Shown: piece after piece, positions 1 through 9,200 of the stretch
Layout of the letters: every line of letters begins with the position of its first letter
Numbering within the stretch: position 1 is the stretch's first letter
Virus record (IMG/VR): IMGVR_UViG_3300017728_000013
Location: 1 to 52,193 of that record
Strand: one strand, 5' to 3'
From: a virus
Length of the DNA stretch: 52,193 nt
The notes under the pieces: generated by a model
What the model saw: only the letters and a program-made list of their open reading frames with translations
What the model was told of the DNA's origin: nothing
Database searches by the model: none
Translations under genes and position numbers: made by a program

Positions 1-535
1 CAACGACGGCGGCTTCAACTGTGGTAAACCTTCTGGTTGGATTGAAGACTTCGCTGCGTTGCCTGACACGATGAAGGATCTTATTCGCTCTATCAAACGA
101 GCGCGTGTTCTGCTTGGTACAGTAGAGCTTGTAGATCCTGTGGATGAAGATGGTAACAGCGTAACACTTACGCCTAGCCCATTCATCTGGGAGATTGAGA
201 ATCGTGACGCCTTCAAAACAGTTGGCGGCATCTTTACTCAACTCACAAAAATGCGGCGTCTACCACCGCAGCACACCTTCACTGCTACCACAGAGAAGCG
301 TGAGTTACCTAATGGTAATTGCTTCTACCTGCCTAACGTGCAGTTAGATGCTGCAAACACTATCGACATTGCAGATAGTGACTCACAGGAAACGTTGGCT
401 AACTTCCTAGCTTGGATTTCAAACTACAACGAGTACATCTTAGGTGCTTGGGATGAGAACAAGCATAAGAATGATGACGTTGACGAAGAGCTTGTTGACT
501 CTTTCGTTGACATCGACGCTGACGAGTTCGTGTAA
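1..535 (+). CDS. Hypothetical protein, 5'-truncated by window edge
   Basis: The reading frame is open from base 2 to the TAA at 533-535, so the start lies left of the window; about 177 residues are visible. The C-terminal third is very acidic (many D and E after about residue 125 of the visible part). No catalytic motif is recognised. The stop overlaps the ATG of the following exonuclease by one base (TAATG), which implies translational coupling. An acidic tail on a small protein beside an exonuclease and a Holliday-junction nuclease would suit a single-strand DNA-binding protein, but that is only a guess from context. Confidence 0.75.
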   Translation, partial: NDGGFNCGKPSGWIEDFAALPDTMKDLIRSIKRARVLLGTVELVDPVDEDGNSVTLTPSPFIWEIENRDAFKTVGGIFTQLTKMRRLPPQHTFTATTEKRELPNGNCFYLPNVQLDAANTIDIADSDSQETLANFLAWISNYNEYILGAWDENKHKNDDVDEELVDSFVDIDADEFV

Positions 536-1374
536 TGAACCATCCTGCTGAACTGTCTATTCATTCTTACTTAGTCAATGCAACTAAGGGTGAGTCCTCT
601 ATGTCTGAGGATACCATCCAACAAGTAGGAGCAGAGGTTATGGAAGCAATGCGTAAACAGTTTGGTGGGGGCAATAGGCGTGACAAGTTTCGCTTACGTA
701 TGTCTAACATAGGTAGGCCAACTTGTCAGCTTTGGTTTGAAAAGAACAAGCCAGAGACTGCGTTGCCCAAGCCAACCACATTTGTAATGAACATGTTACT
801 GGGAGACATAGTTGAAGCTGCTTTCAAGGGCATCCTAAAAGAAGCAGGCGTAGCGTATCGTGATGCAGAACACGTAACACTTGACTTAGACAAGACAAAA
901 GTAAATGGTACGTATGATCTAATTATAGACGGTGCCGTAGACGACGTTAAGTCTGCCTCTGATTGGAGTTACAGAAATAAGTTTGAGTCTTTTGATACAC
1001 TAAAGAATAGTGATCCATTTGGATATGTAGGTCAGTTAGCTGGGTATGCTAAGGCATCTGACAGTAAAGCTGGTGGCTGGTGGGTAGTCAATAAAGCCAA
1101 TGGAAATATTAAATATGTTCCTGCGGATACCCTTGACATGGAAGAAGAAATCACTATATTGAATAAGACAGTTGATACTGTCGAGAGTAATGAGTTTAAA
1201 CGTTGCTTCAGCCCTGTACCTGAAACATTCAGGGGGAAGGCAACGGGTAATACTATTCTCAATGATAGCTGTAAGTTTTGTGACTACAGGTTCAGTTGCT
1301 TTGAAGGGCTGAAAGAAACTGAATCACGAGTATCACAAGCGAAGAACAAACCTACAGTTGCGTACATAGATTAA
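535..1374 (+). CDS. Cas4-like PD-(D/E)XK exonuclease
   Basis: A 279-residue nuclease of the PD-(D/E)XK superfamily. Candidate active-site residues are E94, D128 (in GTYDLIIDG) and D137-V138-K139, followed by Q167 in the GQLAGYA motif. Cysteines C64, C246, C249 and C255 have the one-plus-three arrangement that holds a [4Fe-4S] cluster in Cas4 and AddB nucleases. It probably resects DNA ends in phage recombination or host DNA breakdown. The ATG at 535 overlaps the previous stop; a second ATG at 601 would remove only N-terminal residues before the first cysteine, so the longer form is kept. It leads into endonuclease I, a usual pairing in T7-like replication modules. Confidence 0.85.
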   Translation: MNHPAELSIHSYLVNATKGESSMSEDTIQQVGAEVMEAMRKQFGGGNRRDKFRLRMSNIGRPTCQLWFEKNKPETALPKPTTFVMNMLLGDIVEAAFKGILKEAGVAYRDAEHVTLDLDKTKVNGTYDLIIDGAVDDVKSASDWSYRNKFESFDTLKNSDPFGYVGQLAGYAKASDSKAGGWWVVNKANGNIKYVPADTLDMEEEITILNKTVDTVESNEFKRCFSPVPETFRGKATGNTILNDSCKFCDYRFSCFEGLKETESRVSQAKNKPTVAYID

Positions 1375-1385
1375 AGGAGAACTAT

Positions 1386-1613
1386 ATGTTAGGTGATGAA
1401 GAAATAAAAGAAATGCATGAACAAATTCATGCTATGGAAAAGGATCTTGCGGAACGTAAGAAGGAACTGCATGATGCTAAGTATGCAGGACTTCGTTCAG
1501 CTATGGAAGCACGTAAGGCTGCAGAAGATGCGGTGCGACAGGAACTAAGATCACTGGGTGTATCTACTGTAAGTAGTTTGCCTAGTCCTTGGAATGGGTT
1601 GTGGCGTATCTAA
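1386..1613 (+). CDS. Small coiled-coil protein, unknown function
   Basis: A 75-residue protein preceded by a good ribosome-binding site (aggag, 7 bases before the ATG). Residues 1-55 are rich in E, K, A and R with regular hydrophobic spacing and should form one long helix or coiled coil. The last 20 residues are different and contain a short WNGLW motif. Not recognised. It sits between the exonuclease and endonuclease I, with its stop directly abutting the next ATG, so it belongs to the same operon. Confidence 0.7.
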   Translation: MLGDEEIKEMHEQIHAMEKDLAERKKELHDAKYAGLRSAMEARKAAEDAVRQELRSLGVSTVSSLPSPWNGLWRI

Positions 1614-2066
1614 ATGCGGGGAAAGCAATACTCTGCTGCCCTGAAACATGGGTATAGGAGTGGTCTTGAGGTAAGAAACAAAGACTATCTTAATGAACTT
1701 GGACATCCATTCAAGTACGAAGCCATTAAGATAGAGTGGGAAGACCTCATGTACCGCACCTATACTCCTGACTTTATTTTGAAGAATGGTATTATCATTG
1801 AAACTAAAGGCAGGTTTACAGCAGACGATAGGCGCAAACATTTAATGATACAAAAGCAACATCCCAAGTTGGATATACGTTTTGTATTTACCAGTAGCAG
1901 AGCTAAACTAAGTAAGGGTGCTAAGACTACATATGGACAGTGGTGTGAAAAGAATAAATTCATGTACCATGATAGAATCATTCCAGAGGAATGGCTGCAT
2001 GAGAAGGGTAAGGACAAACATCCCCCTTTGATACAGTTCCCTCTAAAGAAAATAAAAAGGAGTTAG
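1614..2066 (+). CDS. T7 endonuclease I-like Holliday-junction resolvase
   Basis: A 150-residue protein with the endonuclease I catalytic set: E19 in the GLE motif, D53 in YTPDF, and E63 and K65 in IIETKG. The spacing 34-10-2 nearly equals that of T7 gp3 (E20, D55, E65, K67). Downstream motifs such as DRRKHL and FTSSRAKL also fit the family. It resolves branched replication and recombination intermediates before packaging. The ATG follows the previous TAA with no gap and lacks a strong ribosome-binding site, suggesting reinitiation. The basic C-terminus may aid DNA binding. Confidence 0.93.
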   Translation: MRGKQYSAALKHGYRSGLEVRNKDYLNELGHPFKYEAIKIEWEDLMYRTYTPDFILKNGIIIETKGRFTADDRRKHLMIQKQHPKLDIRFVFTSSRAKLSKGAKTTYGQWCEKNKFMYHDRIIPEEWLHEKGKDKHPPLIQFPLKKIKRS

Positions 2067-2067
2067 A

Positions 2068-2433
2068 ATGAGTAGTGAAAAAATATTTATGGACTTTGAC
2101 CAGAACGATTACATCATACGACTAAGCCCCTTCTTAAATAAAAAGGGAGATTGGACAGGGGAAATAATGGTAGGCACTTGCACTACAGATGATAATGTGT
2201 TATCAGACTTTGACAATGCTCAACTAATGAAACTAGCACATATGATGTGTGCCTCACTACCCGTAATGGAAGAGGATGCAGCAGTTCGCAGGTTGCTGGA
2301 GAATGAGGTAGAAAAAACTATAGATGACGCACTAGAAGAAGAAGAGGAAGTTAAGCCAGCCATTGAGGTTGCAGGGGTATCAGACAATGTAATATCTGTA
2401 CTATTTAATAGCAAAGGAGACAAAGATGGTTGA
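2068..2433 (+). CDS. Hypothetical acidic protein
   Basis: A 121-residue protein preceded by aaggag. The N-terminal ~55 residues look globular, with aromatic-rich beta-like segments. Residues 65-110 are helical and very acidic, with a run of glutamates near residue 91. No known motif is seen. Its 3' end overlaps the next ATG by 8 bases, the usual tight packing of this operon. No function is proposed. Confidence 0.7.
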   Translation: MSSEKIFMDFDQNDYIIRLSPFLNKKGDWTGEIMVGTCTTDDNVLSDFDNAQLMKLAHMMCASLPVMEEDAAVRRLLENEVEKTIDDALEEEEEVKPAIEVAGVSDNVISVLFNSKGDKDG

Positions 2434-2656
2434 CGTAGTAAACAAGCCGCCGCATTACAATACATCTAACATAGAATGCATTGATGCTATGGCAGCTATG
2501 GTAGAGGATGCTGATGTAACAGCACACGAAGCATATTGTTGGCAGAACAGCTTCAAGTATCTGTGGCGTTGGAACTACAAGAATGGAATAGAGGATCTAC
2601 AAAAAGCTAAGTGGTACATAGAACGTTTGATTGAGGAAGTGGACAGTAGGAAATGA
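2426..2656 (+). CDS. DUF3310 family protein
   Basis: A 76-residue protein with the DUF3310 pattern: NKPPHYN at the N-terminus, then IECIDAM, then KYLWRW followed by KNGIEDLQKAKWYIERLI. This small family is common in phages next to nucleotide-metabolism genes. Some database entries call it nucleotide kinase-like without experimental support, so no reaction is assigned here. An ATGA overlap joins it to the following tiny ORF. Confidence 0.85.
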   Translation: MVDVVNKPPHYNTSNIECIDAMAAMVEDADVTAHEAYCWQNSFKYLWRWNYKNGIEDLQKAKWYIERLIEEVDSRK

Positions 2657-2811
2657 TAATCAAAACATTTCTTACACTTGAGCTTGATGAGGATGACTAT
2701 CCTGTACCATCTGACGGGAATATTGAAGAGGAAATTAGGGCATTGATTCTTGAATACATATATGATATTGATGGCCTAGACGTAAAACATTTGAAACTAT
2801 TTATGGAGTAA
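2653..2811 (+). CDS. Small acidic hypothetical protein (52 aa)
   Basis: The ATG at 2653 overlaps the DUF3310 stop as ATGA and the frame runs 52 codons to TAA at 2809-2811, just before the reductase gene at 2819. The product is strongly acidic, with an alternating hydrophobic N-terminus (IIKTFLTLELDEDD). It fills an otherwise empty 160-base gap in a densely packed operon and has the coupling geometry of its neighbours, which is the main support for it being a gene. Function unknown. Confidence 0.6.
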   Translation: MIIKTFLTLELDEDDYPVPSDGNIEEEIRALILEYIYDIDGLDVKHLKLFME

Positions 2812-2818
2812 TGATAAT

Positions 2819-4726
2819 ATGAACAACTATTTACCAACTGACTACCAATCGTTCATCCACAAATCTCGCTATGCTAGATGGATGCAAGGCGTAGGAAGGC
2901 GTGAGACATGGGATGAGACTGTGGGAAGATACATCGACAACGTAGTGAAGCGGGTACTGCCCGACAGATTACATTACCTTGCATTGGAGTGTGAGCAAGC
3001 TATCTTAGGCTTAGAGGTTGCACCTTCCATGCGAGCTATGATGACTGCAGGCCCAGCCCTCGACAGAGATAACACCGCTGGGTATAACTGTAGCTACCTA
3101 CCCGTAGATGACCCTAAGTCCTTCGATGAGGCTATGTATATCTTGCTCTGTGGTACTGGTGTTGGGTTCAGTGTCGAGCGTCAATATGTTACTAAACTCC
3201 CTGAGATCCCTGAGTTGTTCTACAGTGATACAACTGTCGTTGTCAAAGACAGTAAGGAAGGTTGGGCTAAAGCGTTCCGTCAAGTTCTTGCTCTCCTCTG
3301 GGCTGGTGAGATCCCTAAGTGGGATGTCTCTCGTGTTCGTCCTGCAGGTGCTAGACTAAAGGTGTTTGGCGGTAGGGCTAGTGGCCCAGCACCCTTGATT
3401 GATCTGTTTAACTTCGCTATCACAACATTTAAGAATGCACAAGGACGTAAGCTTACAAGTATCGAGTGCCATGATCTTATGTGTTTCATTGGTCAGATCG
3501 TTGTTGTTGGTGGTGTGCGTAGGTCAGCTATGATTAGTTTGTCTAACTTGTCTGATGATCGTATGCGTCATGCTAAGTCAGGACAGTGGTGGGAGACTGC
3601 AGCTTGGAGAGCGTTGGCTAATAACTCAGTTAGTTATACAGAGAAGCCTGACATGGAAACGTTTATGCGTGAGTGGACAGCACTGGTAGAAAGTAAATCA
3701 GGAGAGCGTGGTGTATTTAACAGACAAGCTAGTAAGGATCAAGCGAAGAAGTATGGCAGACGTAACCCTGACTACGAGTTTGGAACTAATCCCTGTTCAG
3801 AAATCATACTACGTCCGTATCAGTTTTGCAACCTTACTGAAGTTGTTATCAGGGCAACAGATACAATGGCAGACTTGGAACGAAAGGTAAGGATCGCAAC
3901 TGCATTAGGTACAATACAATCTTCTTTAACTAACTTCCCTTATCTACGTAAGGTCTGGAAGAACAACACAGAGGAAGAGCGTTTGCTTGGAGTATCCTTG
4001 ACAGGTATCATGGATAACCCTCTTACTACATCAGAAAACCAAGGATTGGAGAAGACCCTTGCACATCTTCGTGGAGTTGCTGTCAATACTAACGCTGAAC
4101 TTGCTGACACTCTTGATATACCTCATAGCACTGCAATCACGTGCGTTAAACCATCAGGAACAGTATCGCAACTGGTGGATTCAGCCTCTGGGATTCATGC
4201 TCGCCATAGTGCCTATTATATCCGTACTGTTCGTGGTGATAACAAAGATCCATTGACACAGTTTATGAAAGATCAAGGCATCCCTAATGAGCCATGCGTT
4301 ATGAAGGGAGACACAACTACTGTGTTTAGTTTCCCTGTCAAGTCACCTAGCAAGTCAATCACTCGTAACGATATGACAGCTATTGAGCAGTTACAAACTT
4401 GGCTGTTGTACCAACGACATTGGTGCGAACATAAGCCAAGTGTGACGATCTCAGTTCGTGACGATGAATGGATGGAAGTGGGTGCGTTTGTATATAAACA
4501 CTTTGACGAAATGTCAGGTGTGTCTTTCTTGCCACACTCAGATCACACATATCAACAGGCACCCTATCAAGACGTAGACAAGGACACATATAATGTGCTA
4601 CTAAAGTCTATGCCTAAGAAGATTGATTGGGCTGGGCTGTCTGAGTACGAGAAAGACGATAACACCGCTGCAATGCAAACTATGGCTTGTACTGGTGATG
4701 CATGTGAAATAGTAGACATAACATAA
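2819..4726 (+). CDS. nrdJ: Class II (adenosylcobalamin-dependent) ribonucleoside-triphosphate reductase
   Basis: A 635-residue reductase that makes deoxynucleotides for phage replication. The cysteine layout is that of the monomeric class II enzyme: C326 (NPCSE, thiyl radical site) and C337 (FCNL) are 11 apart as in Lactobacillus C408 and C419; C91 (GYNCSY) is the partner; C624 and C629 (CTGDAC) form the C-terminal shuttle pair. Motifs GTGVGFS and GGVRRSA also fit. It needs cobalamin from the host and is oxygen-independent. It is about 100 residues shorter than the Lactobacillus enzyme (739 residues). A glutaredoxin downstream probably supplies electrons. Confidence 0.93.
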   Translation: MNNYLPTDYQSFIHKSRYARWMQGVGRRETWDETVGRYIDNVVKRVLPDRLHYLALECEQAILGLEVAPSMRAMMTAGPALDRDNTAGYNCSYLPVDDPKSFDEAMYILLCGTGVGFSVERQYVTKLPEIPELFYSDTTVVVKDSKEGWAKAFRQVLALLWAGEIPKWDVSRVRPAGARLKVFGGRASGPAPLIDLFNFAITTFKNAQGRKLTSIECHDLMCFIGQIVVVGGVRRSAMISLSNLSDDRMRHAKSGQWWETAAWRALANNSVSYTEKPDMETFMREWTALVESKSGERGVFNRQASKDQAKKYGRRNPDYEFGTNPCSEIILRPYQFCNLTEVVIRATDTMADLERKVRIATALGTIQSSLTNFPYLRKVWKNNTEEERLLGVSLTGIMDNPLTTSENQGLEKTLAHLRGVAVNTNAELADTLDIPHSTAITCVKPSGTVSQLVDSASGIHARHSAYYIRTVRGDNKDPLTQFMKDQGIPNEPCVMKGDTTTVFSFPVKSPSKSITRNDMTAIEQLQTWLLYQRHWCEHKPSVTISVRDDEWMEVGAFVYKHFDEMSGVSFLPHSDHTYQQAPYQDVDKDTYNVLLKSMPKKIDWAGLSEYEKDDNTAAMQTMACTGDACEIVDIT

Positions 4727-4739
4727 AAGGAGATATACT

Positions 4740-4955
4740 ATGGCTAAATTAAATATAGATGGTGTAGATGTTTACACTGATGACTTTGATGAAGATCAAG
4801 GTAAAATTTTTCAAGAGGTACAACAGGTAGCTAATGAAATAGCTAGGCTAGAGTTCTTGACACATTGCTTACAGCAGCGTCAAAGTTCCTTAGCACCCCT
4901 TCTTCTACCCAATGAAGAAAAGAAAGAAGAAATAAAAAAGGATACTAAAAAATAA
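4740..4955 (+). CDS. Small DUF6447-like protein
   Basis: A 71-residue protein with a strong ribosome-binding site (aaggagatatact before the ATG). The start MAKLNIDG, an acidic stretch, then a helix ending in a lysine/glutamate-rich tail, resembles the small phage family DUF6447 (beta-hairpin plus one long helix); that match is from memory of the pattern. It lies between the reductase and glutaredoxin and overlaps the glutaredoxin ATG by one base. Confidence 0.7.
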   Translation: MAKLNIDGVDVYTDDFDEDQGKIFQEVQQVANEIARLEFLTHCLQQRQSSLAPLLLPNEEKKEEIKKDTKK

Positions 4956-5179
4956 TGTATACTGTAATTTCACGTAACGAATGCATCTTCTGTGACAAGG
5001 CTAAGGAGTTGTTAAATGTAGATCGCATTGGTTACGTAGAGTACAATGTACAATCCCCAAGCAGCAAGTGGTTGTTGCATCTTTTAAAACAAGCAAACAT
5101 AAAAACTGTACCTCAGATATTTGACAGTAATGGAAAACATATTGGTGGGTACACTGAACTCAAGGAGTATTTAAAATGA
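4955..5179 (+). CDS. Glutaredoxin
   Basis: A 74-residue glutaredoxin: an N-terminal beta strand, a C10-x-x-C13 active site (CIFC), the TVP cis-proline loop at 51-53 and a GG glutathione-binding turn at 64-65 followed by the last helix. It is the likely reductant for the class II reductase upstream, recycling the C624/C629 pair. The stop overlaps the next ATG (ATGA). Confidence 0.92.
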   Translation: MYTVISRNECIFCDKAKELLNVDRIGYVEYNVQSPSSKWLLHLLKQANIKTVPQIFDSNGKHIGGYTELKEYLK

Positions 5180-5676
5180 TTATTGAAGTACCAGTTACAG
5201 AAGAAATGATTATTGAAGCAACAAAAAAAGCCAGAGAGATGGGCCAACTCAAAGGTTCAATGATGAACGGTGGGCGCAATCTTTCTGGCTTTCTGGGGGA
5301 ACTGGCAGTGCATTCTCTGTTGGGTGGGGAGATCCACAACACATATGATTATGATATCCTTCTAAATGGTAAGAAGATAGATGTAAAGGCTAAGAGTACC
5401 AACTACAAACCTAAACCTGAGTATGCAGCTACGATCTTTAAGTACTCTGAGAAACAAGGTTGCGATTACTTTGTGTTTACAAACGTAAAGAAAGACTTGT
5501 CTAAGGTGTGGGTATGTGGTACATATGAACGTGACGGGTTCGTAAAGGATGGTGTACTAAAGCGTAAGGGTGAAAAGTTTTACGCAGGTACTAGAGAAAT
5601 CGAATACCGTAGAGATAACTACGAAATGAAGATAGGTGATCTTAAGCCTATAGATGTATTAAAAGAAGCAGCGTAA
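5176..5676 (+). CDS. Putative PD-(D/E)XK-type nuclease
   Basis: A 166-residue protein not recognised by name, but with a nuclease-like signature. A helix carrying GELAVHSLL with E42 is followed by YDYDILLNG (D58, D60) and KKIDVKAK (D69-V70-K71). This is the E...D...DxK order of PD-(D/E)XK folds, with a beta-hairpin between the metal ligands. Residues 75-160 look like a beta-rich extension. It may be an endonuclease for DNA repair or host DNA degradation. It overlaps the glutaredoxin stop by 4 bases. Confidence 0.65.
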   Translation: MIIEVPVTEEMIIEATKKAREMGQLKGSMMNGGRNLSGFLGELAVHSLLGGEIHNTYDYDILLNGKKIDVKAKSTNYKPKPEYAATIFKYSEKQGCDYFVFTNVKKDLSKVWVCGTYERDGFVKDGVLKRKGEKFYAGTREIEYRRDNYEMKIGDLKPIDVLKEAA

Positions 5677-5683
5677 GGAGAGT

Positions 5684-5944
5684 ATGATGGGCAACAATAA
5701 AAACATGAGAAAGCAACGTGGTTTAGGTAAGCACGATGCACCATTGCGTGTCCAATACAATCAGGGGTCACAAGACTTCAGAGCAGGGCGTGTCACTAAC
5801 CCATTTCACAAGGACACAATGCAGCACAGGGAATGGGAGAGAGGGTTTAGCAAATCCTATTTTGAAACATTGAAACGGCAGAAGGAATATGAATCTAAAA
5901 GAAGAAGCAAAGAAATTTCTACAGGAGAAGTACAGCATGTCTGA
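5684..5944 (+). CDS. Rmf/CrpP-like small protein
   Basis: An 86-residue basic protein preceded by aaggagag. Residues 25-60 carry the spacing of the Rmf/CrpP fold: a glycine, a basic GR pair, an NPF turn, then REWERGF. Rmf dimerises ribosomes under stress and CrpP-like proteins have been linked to antibiotic modification; which role (if either) applies here is unknown. Its 3' end overlaps the MazG start by 8 bases in another frame. Confidence 0.6.
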   Translation: MMGNNKNMRKQRGLGKHDAPLRVQYNQGSQDFRAGRVTNPFHKDTMQHREWERGFSKSYFETLKRQKEYESKRRSKEISTGEVQHV

Positions 5945-6266
5945 CTTTAATTCGTATCAGCGCAACGCAAGTTCAACTGCCATCTACCCAGAGGAACATC
6001 GTATCCTCTACCCTGCGTTAGGGTTAGCTGGTGAGGCAGGTGAAGTAGCTAACAAAGTAAAGAAGCTTATACGTGATGGGCCTGATAAGCGGCCTGACAC
6101 ATGGCGAGAGGACATAGCCAGTGAGATTGGTGATGTACTCTGGTACTGTGCTGCACTAGCTACTGATCTGAACTTGTCATTAGGTATGATAGCAGGACAG
6201 AACGAAAAGAAACTAGGGCAACGAAAACAATCTGGAACTCTAGGCGGCAGTGGTGACACACGATAA
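5937..6266 (+). CDS. mazG: MazG-like nucleotide pyrophosphohydrolase
   Basis: The ATG at 5937 is chosen over an in-frame ATG at 5889 because aggag lies just upstream of it. This gives 109 residues. The MazG metal-binding motif is split as in the family: E33-A-G-E36 and E63-I-G-D66. It hydrolyses nucleoside triphosphates to monophosphates. In marine phages it is proposed to lower (p)ppGpp or supply nucleotides; which one is not decided by sequence. It is the last plus-strand gene before the terminator. Confidence 0.9.
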   Translation: MSDFNSYQRNASSTAIYPEEHRILYPALGLAGEAGEVANKVKKLIRDGPDKRPDTWREDIASEIGDVLWYCAALATDLNLSLGMIAGQNEKKLGQRKQSGTLGGSGDTR

Positions 6267-6271
6267 ACTAA

Positions 6272-6291
6272 AGGGGGCTTAATCGCCCCCT
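6272..6291. terminator. Bidirectional Rho-independent terminator
   Basis: A 7-bp stem (AGGGGGC / GCCCCCT) with a 6-base loop, followed by a T-rich run on the plus strand and preceded by an A-rich run that becomes T-rich on the minus strand. It stands between the MazG stop (plus) and the stop of the large minus-strand virion gene, exactly where two converging transcripts must end. Confidence 0.92.
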
Positions 6292-6294
6292 CTT

Positions 6295-9200
6295 TTATTT
6301 ACTAAGTACGCCCTTGTAGATTCTTCCTAGCTCTATTAGAGCCTCCACTTCACTTGCGTCTGACATTTCAGGTGGCTCACCATTCTGGCGCATCCACTCA
6401 CTCATAGCAAGCTTACGTGTATCCTTGTCAAGCTTACGAAACTTCTCGTGTGCTAGTAGCAGTGGGTCAGTTCTAGCTCCGCTAACTTCCTTAGCTAAAT
6501 CTAAAAACTTATTCTTCTGCGCCTTGAGGTAAGGAACAATACGTTTGTTTACAAACTTATCTATACTTTCAGACTTTCTTACAGCCCTCATATCAGGATC
6601 TGTACTGTTTAAGTATTCCTTACGTAATGCTGTCTCATATGATTTTGACATGTCTACAAGAGCAGGAACTGCTTCTTGCATGTATGCATTCTCAATACGC
6701 TTACGAGATGGTATCTTAGATTTGCTACCCATTTCCCAGTCATTGAAACCTTTGTCCTTAAGGTACTCACCTGATGGGTTGTCCATTGAGTATTGTGTAA
6801 TACCTGCGACAAGACCCAAACCCATAGACTTACGTTCTTTGTCAGGTTGAAATATATCTACACGCTCTTCTCTTTCAAATTCTTTCGATGGAGTAAATAC
6901 ATTGGTCAATCCAGCCTGTCTAAATGACCTAGAGGTTTCCTCCAAAGAAGCATCAAGATAACTTTCTGTAAGCGTGGCTCTATCGTCAGCCTGATCTGCA
7001 TACCATGCAGGTCTATACCCTGTAGCTCTCTGTAACTCAGGTATCTGTGTAAGAGGTATAGCCCATGTACGTAAGTAATCTGCAACGCCCCTTGATACAA
7101 GCTTCTTAGCAGACTCACTAGACACTAAGTCTTTTTCACTCGCAATGATGTTACGTATTTCTTCGACGTAAATGTTTGCAACGCCTGTTCTTGCAGCAGT
7201 ACCTAAGAAAGTTTCTTGTACATCTTTTACGTCGAACCAAGAACCAAATGTACCTTCACTTAATCTACGCGCACCTTCAGCTATCCACAGTGCTTGACGC
7301 ATAGGGAAAAAGGAAGTAGCATCCCAGACTGTACCCTCTTCTGTTTGTATTTCTTTGTAGTCTGAGGGAGCGTCATCAGAATTTCTGTACTGTACCGCCG
7401 CCAATATACCTAAACCACCAGTTAAGTTACGTGCTATATTCTGCCTGTCTTTACGATCAAACTTATCGCCAAACTTTTTACCATCAATATTAAACGCACG
7501 TTTAATCATAGGGTTAAGTGCACCACCACCATACTGACCCATAAGTTCTAATGATTTAAACATAAATCGTGGGAAGGGAGTGGTAACTGCAGTAAGACCA
7601 TTACGAGTTAAGAAGTTACTTATGTTATTAAACACAGGTATCTCAGGTGGGCTTGCATACGTAATGTCTAACGCCCTTCTTGTACTGTCTTCAATTAATT
7701 CTTCAAAGGCAGGTGCACCTTTAGGTCTAACCTTACTACTGTTAGCAATAAGATCATCTATCTTACCTTCTTTAAGAAGCTCCATGAGATCTTTACCATA
7801 GTCGCGTTTTACTAGACGCTCTAGCTCACCAATAAACGCAGCCCTACGTATTGTAAATTCTTGTATTCTGTTTGGTGTATTGAGTAGTGTTACTGCATCT
7901 TCTACTTTAGATAAGCCCTTATCGATAAAGCCACCCTGACCCCTACCTGTAGCAGTCTGATACTCATTAACTAGATCAAACATATTAGTGTGCTGCTTCA
8001 TAAACTCAGGGCGTTTAAGTACAAAGTCTGTAACTTCTTTAGACAGCACAGGATTTAAATACATTCTCTGCAGCATTCGAGTGCTACCAGCATAACTATC
8101 CCAGCTTGCTAGTGTTCTACCACCTGCACCCAATGCTTTAGCGCCAGCCTTTAGTAAACCTATATCACCTATTTTTTGAAACTGATCAGACATATTAATT
8201 AAGATGTTATCAAAAACATTTTCAAGTGTTTCTAGTGGAGTACGTATAGCCGCAGATCCAGCGTTACGAAACGCAGTCTTAACCATAGATACCATGCCAC
8301 CACGACGAATGTTTTCAATTCGACGCCAACCTTTTACAAACCTGTTTTGTTTGTCAGCCTGTACTTTTTCTTTAGCCCTAGTTAAATCATCTAGTGATGC
8401 AGCCTTACGTATCTGTGATAACTTATTAAGTATTTTACCAGCTTCTGATCCACCAGAAACAACCATGTGCACGTAATCATCAAACGACAGGCCGTACTTA
8501 GACAGAACATCAGCCAACTCTTGACTGTCTGCAAAGCCACTGTCTACATCTGTAGTAAGTCTAAACAGACCTTCAATAATTGTCTCATTTTTACGGAATG
8601 CTTTAGGGTTTTTCTTTTTAAACTCAGACGCTACTGCCACAATAGCATTAAACTTTTCTGGTTTAAGTAATGGGTTGACTAGTTCATCAGCTTCATCTGT
8701 TAAACCAGTTAGTGCTTTTTCTTCTGTTACCTTATACTTACGTTCAGCGGTAACTCTATCAGACACAAAGTCAGCAGCACGAATGTCCTGCATAGCCTTT
8801 ACATCTTCTGCAACCTCAAGGCCATGTGCTTTAGCTGCATTAAAGTCTAGTGTCTTTTTACCGTTAACTGTCTTTGAAACTACAACAGCCTTACCTGTAG
8901 CCTCAGATATACTAGCTTCGTATTCGTCAATAAGCTGATCTGCAATGTCAGAGTTTTCGTCAGCTACCTTTTTAGCTTCTGCTTGTTTAGCAGCCGTAAC
9001 AGAAGCAGAGTTTTTCTCTATCTCTGCCATAGTACGAGCGCCTTTAGTTTTGTTCTTAAGACCTTTCAGTATGGGTGCTGCTAGTTGTTTTGTTCCTGTG
9101 ATAGTAAATGCAAGTTCTGCTGCACTAATACCAAGGTTAACAGCCATAACCCCGTACTCACCATCTTCATAAGCCTGTCTTGCATTAGCTACATTCTCAG

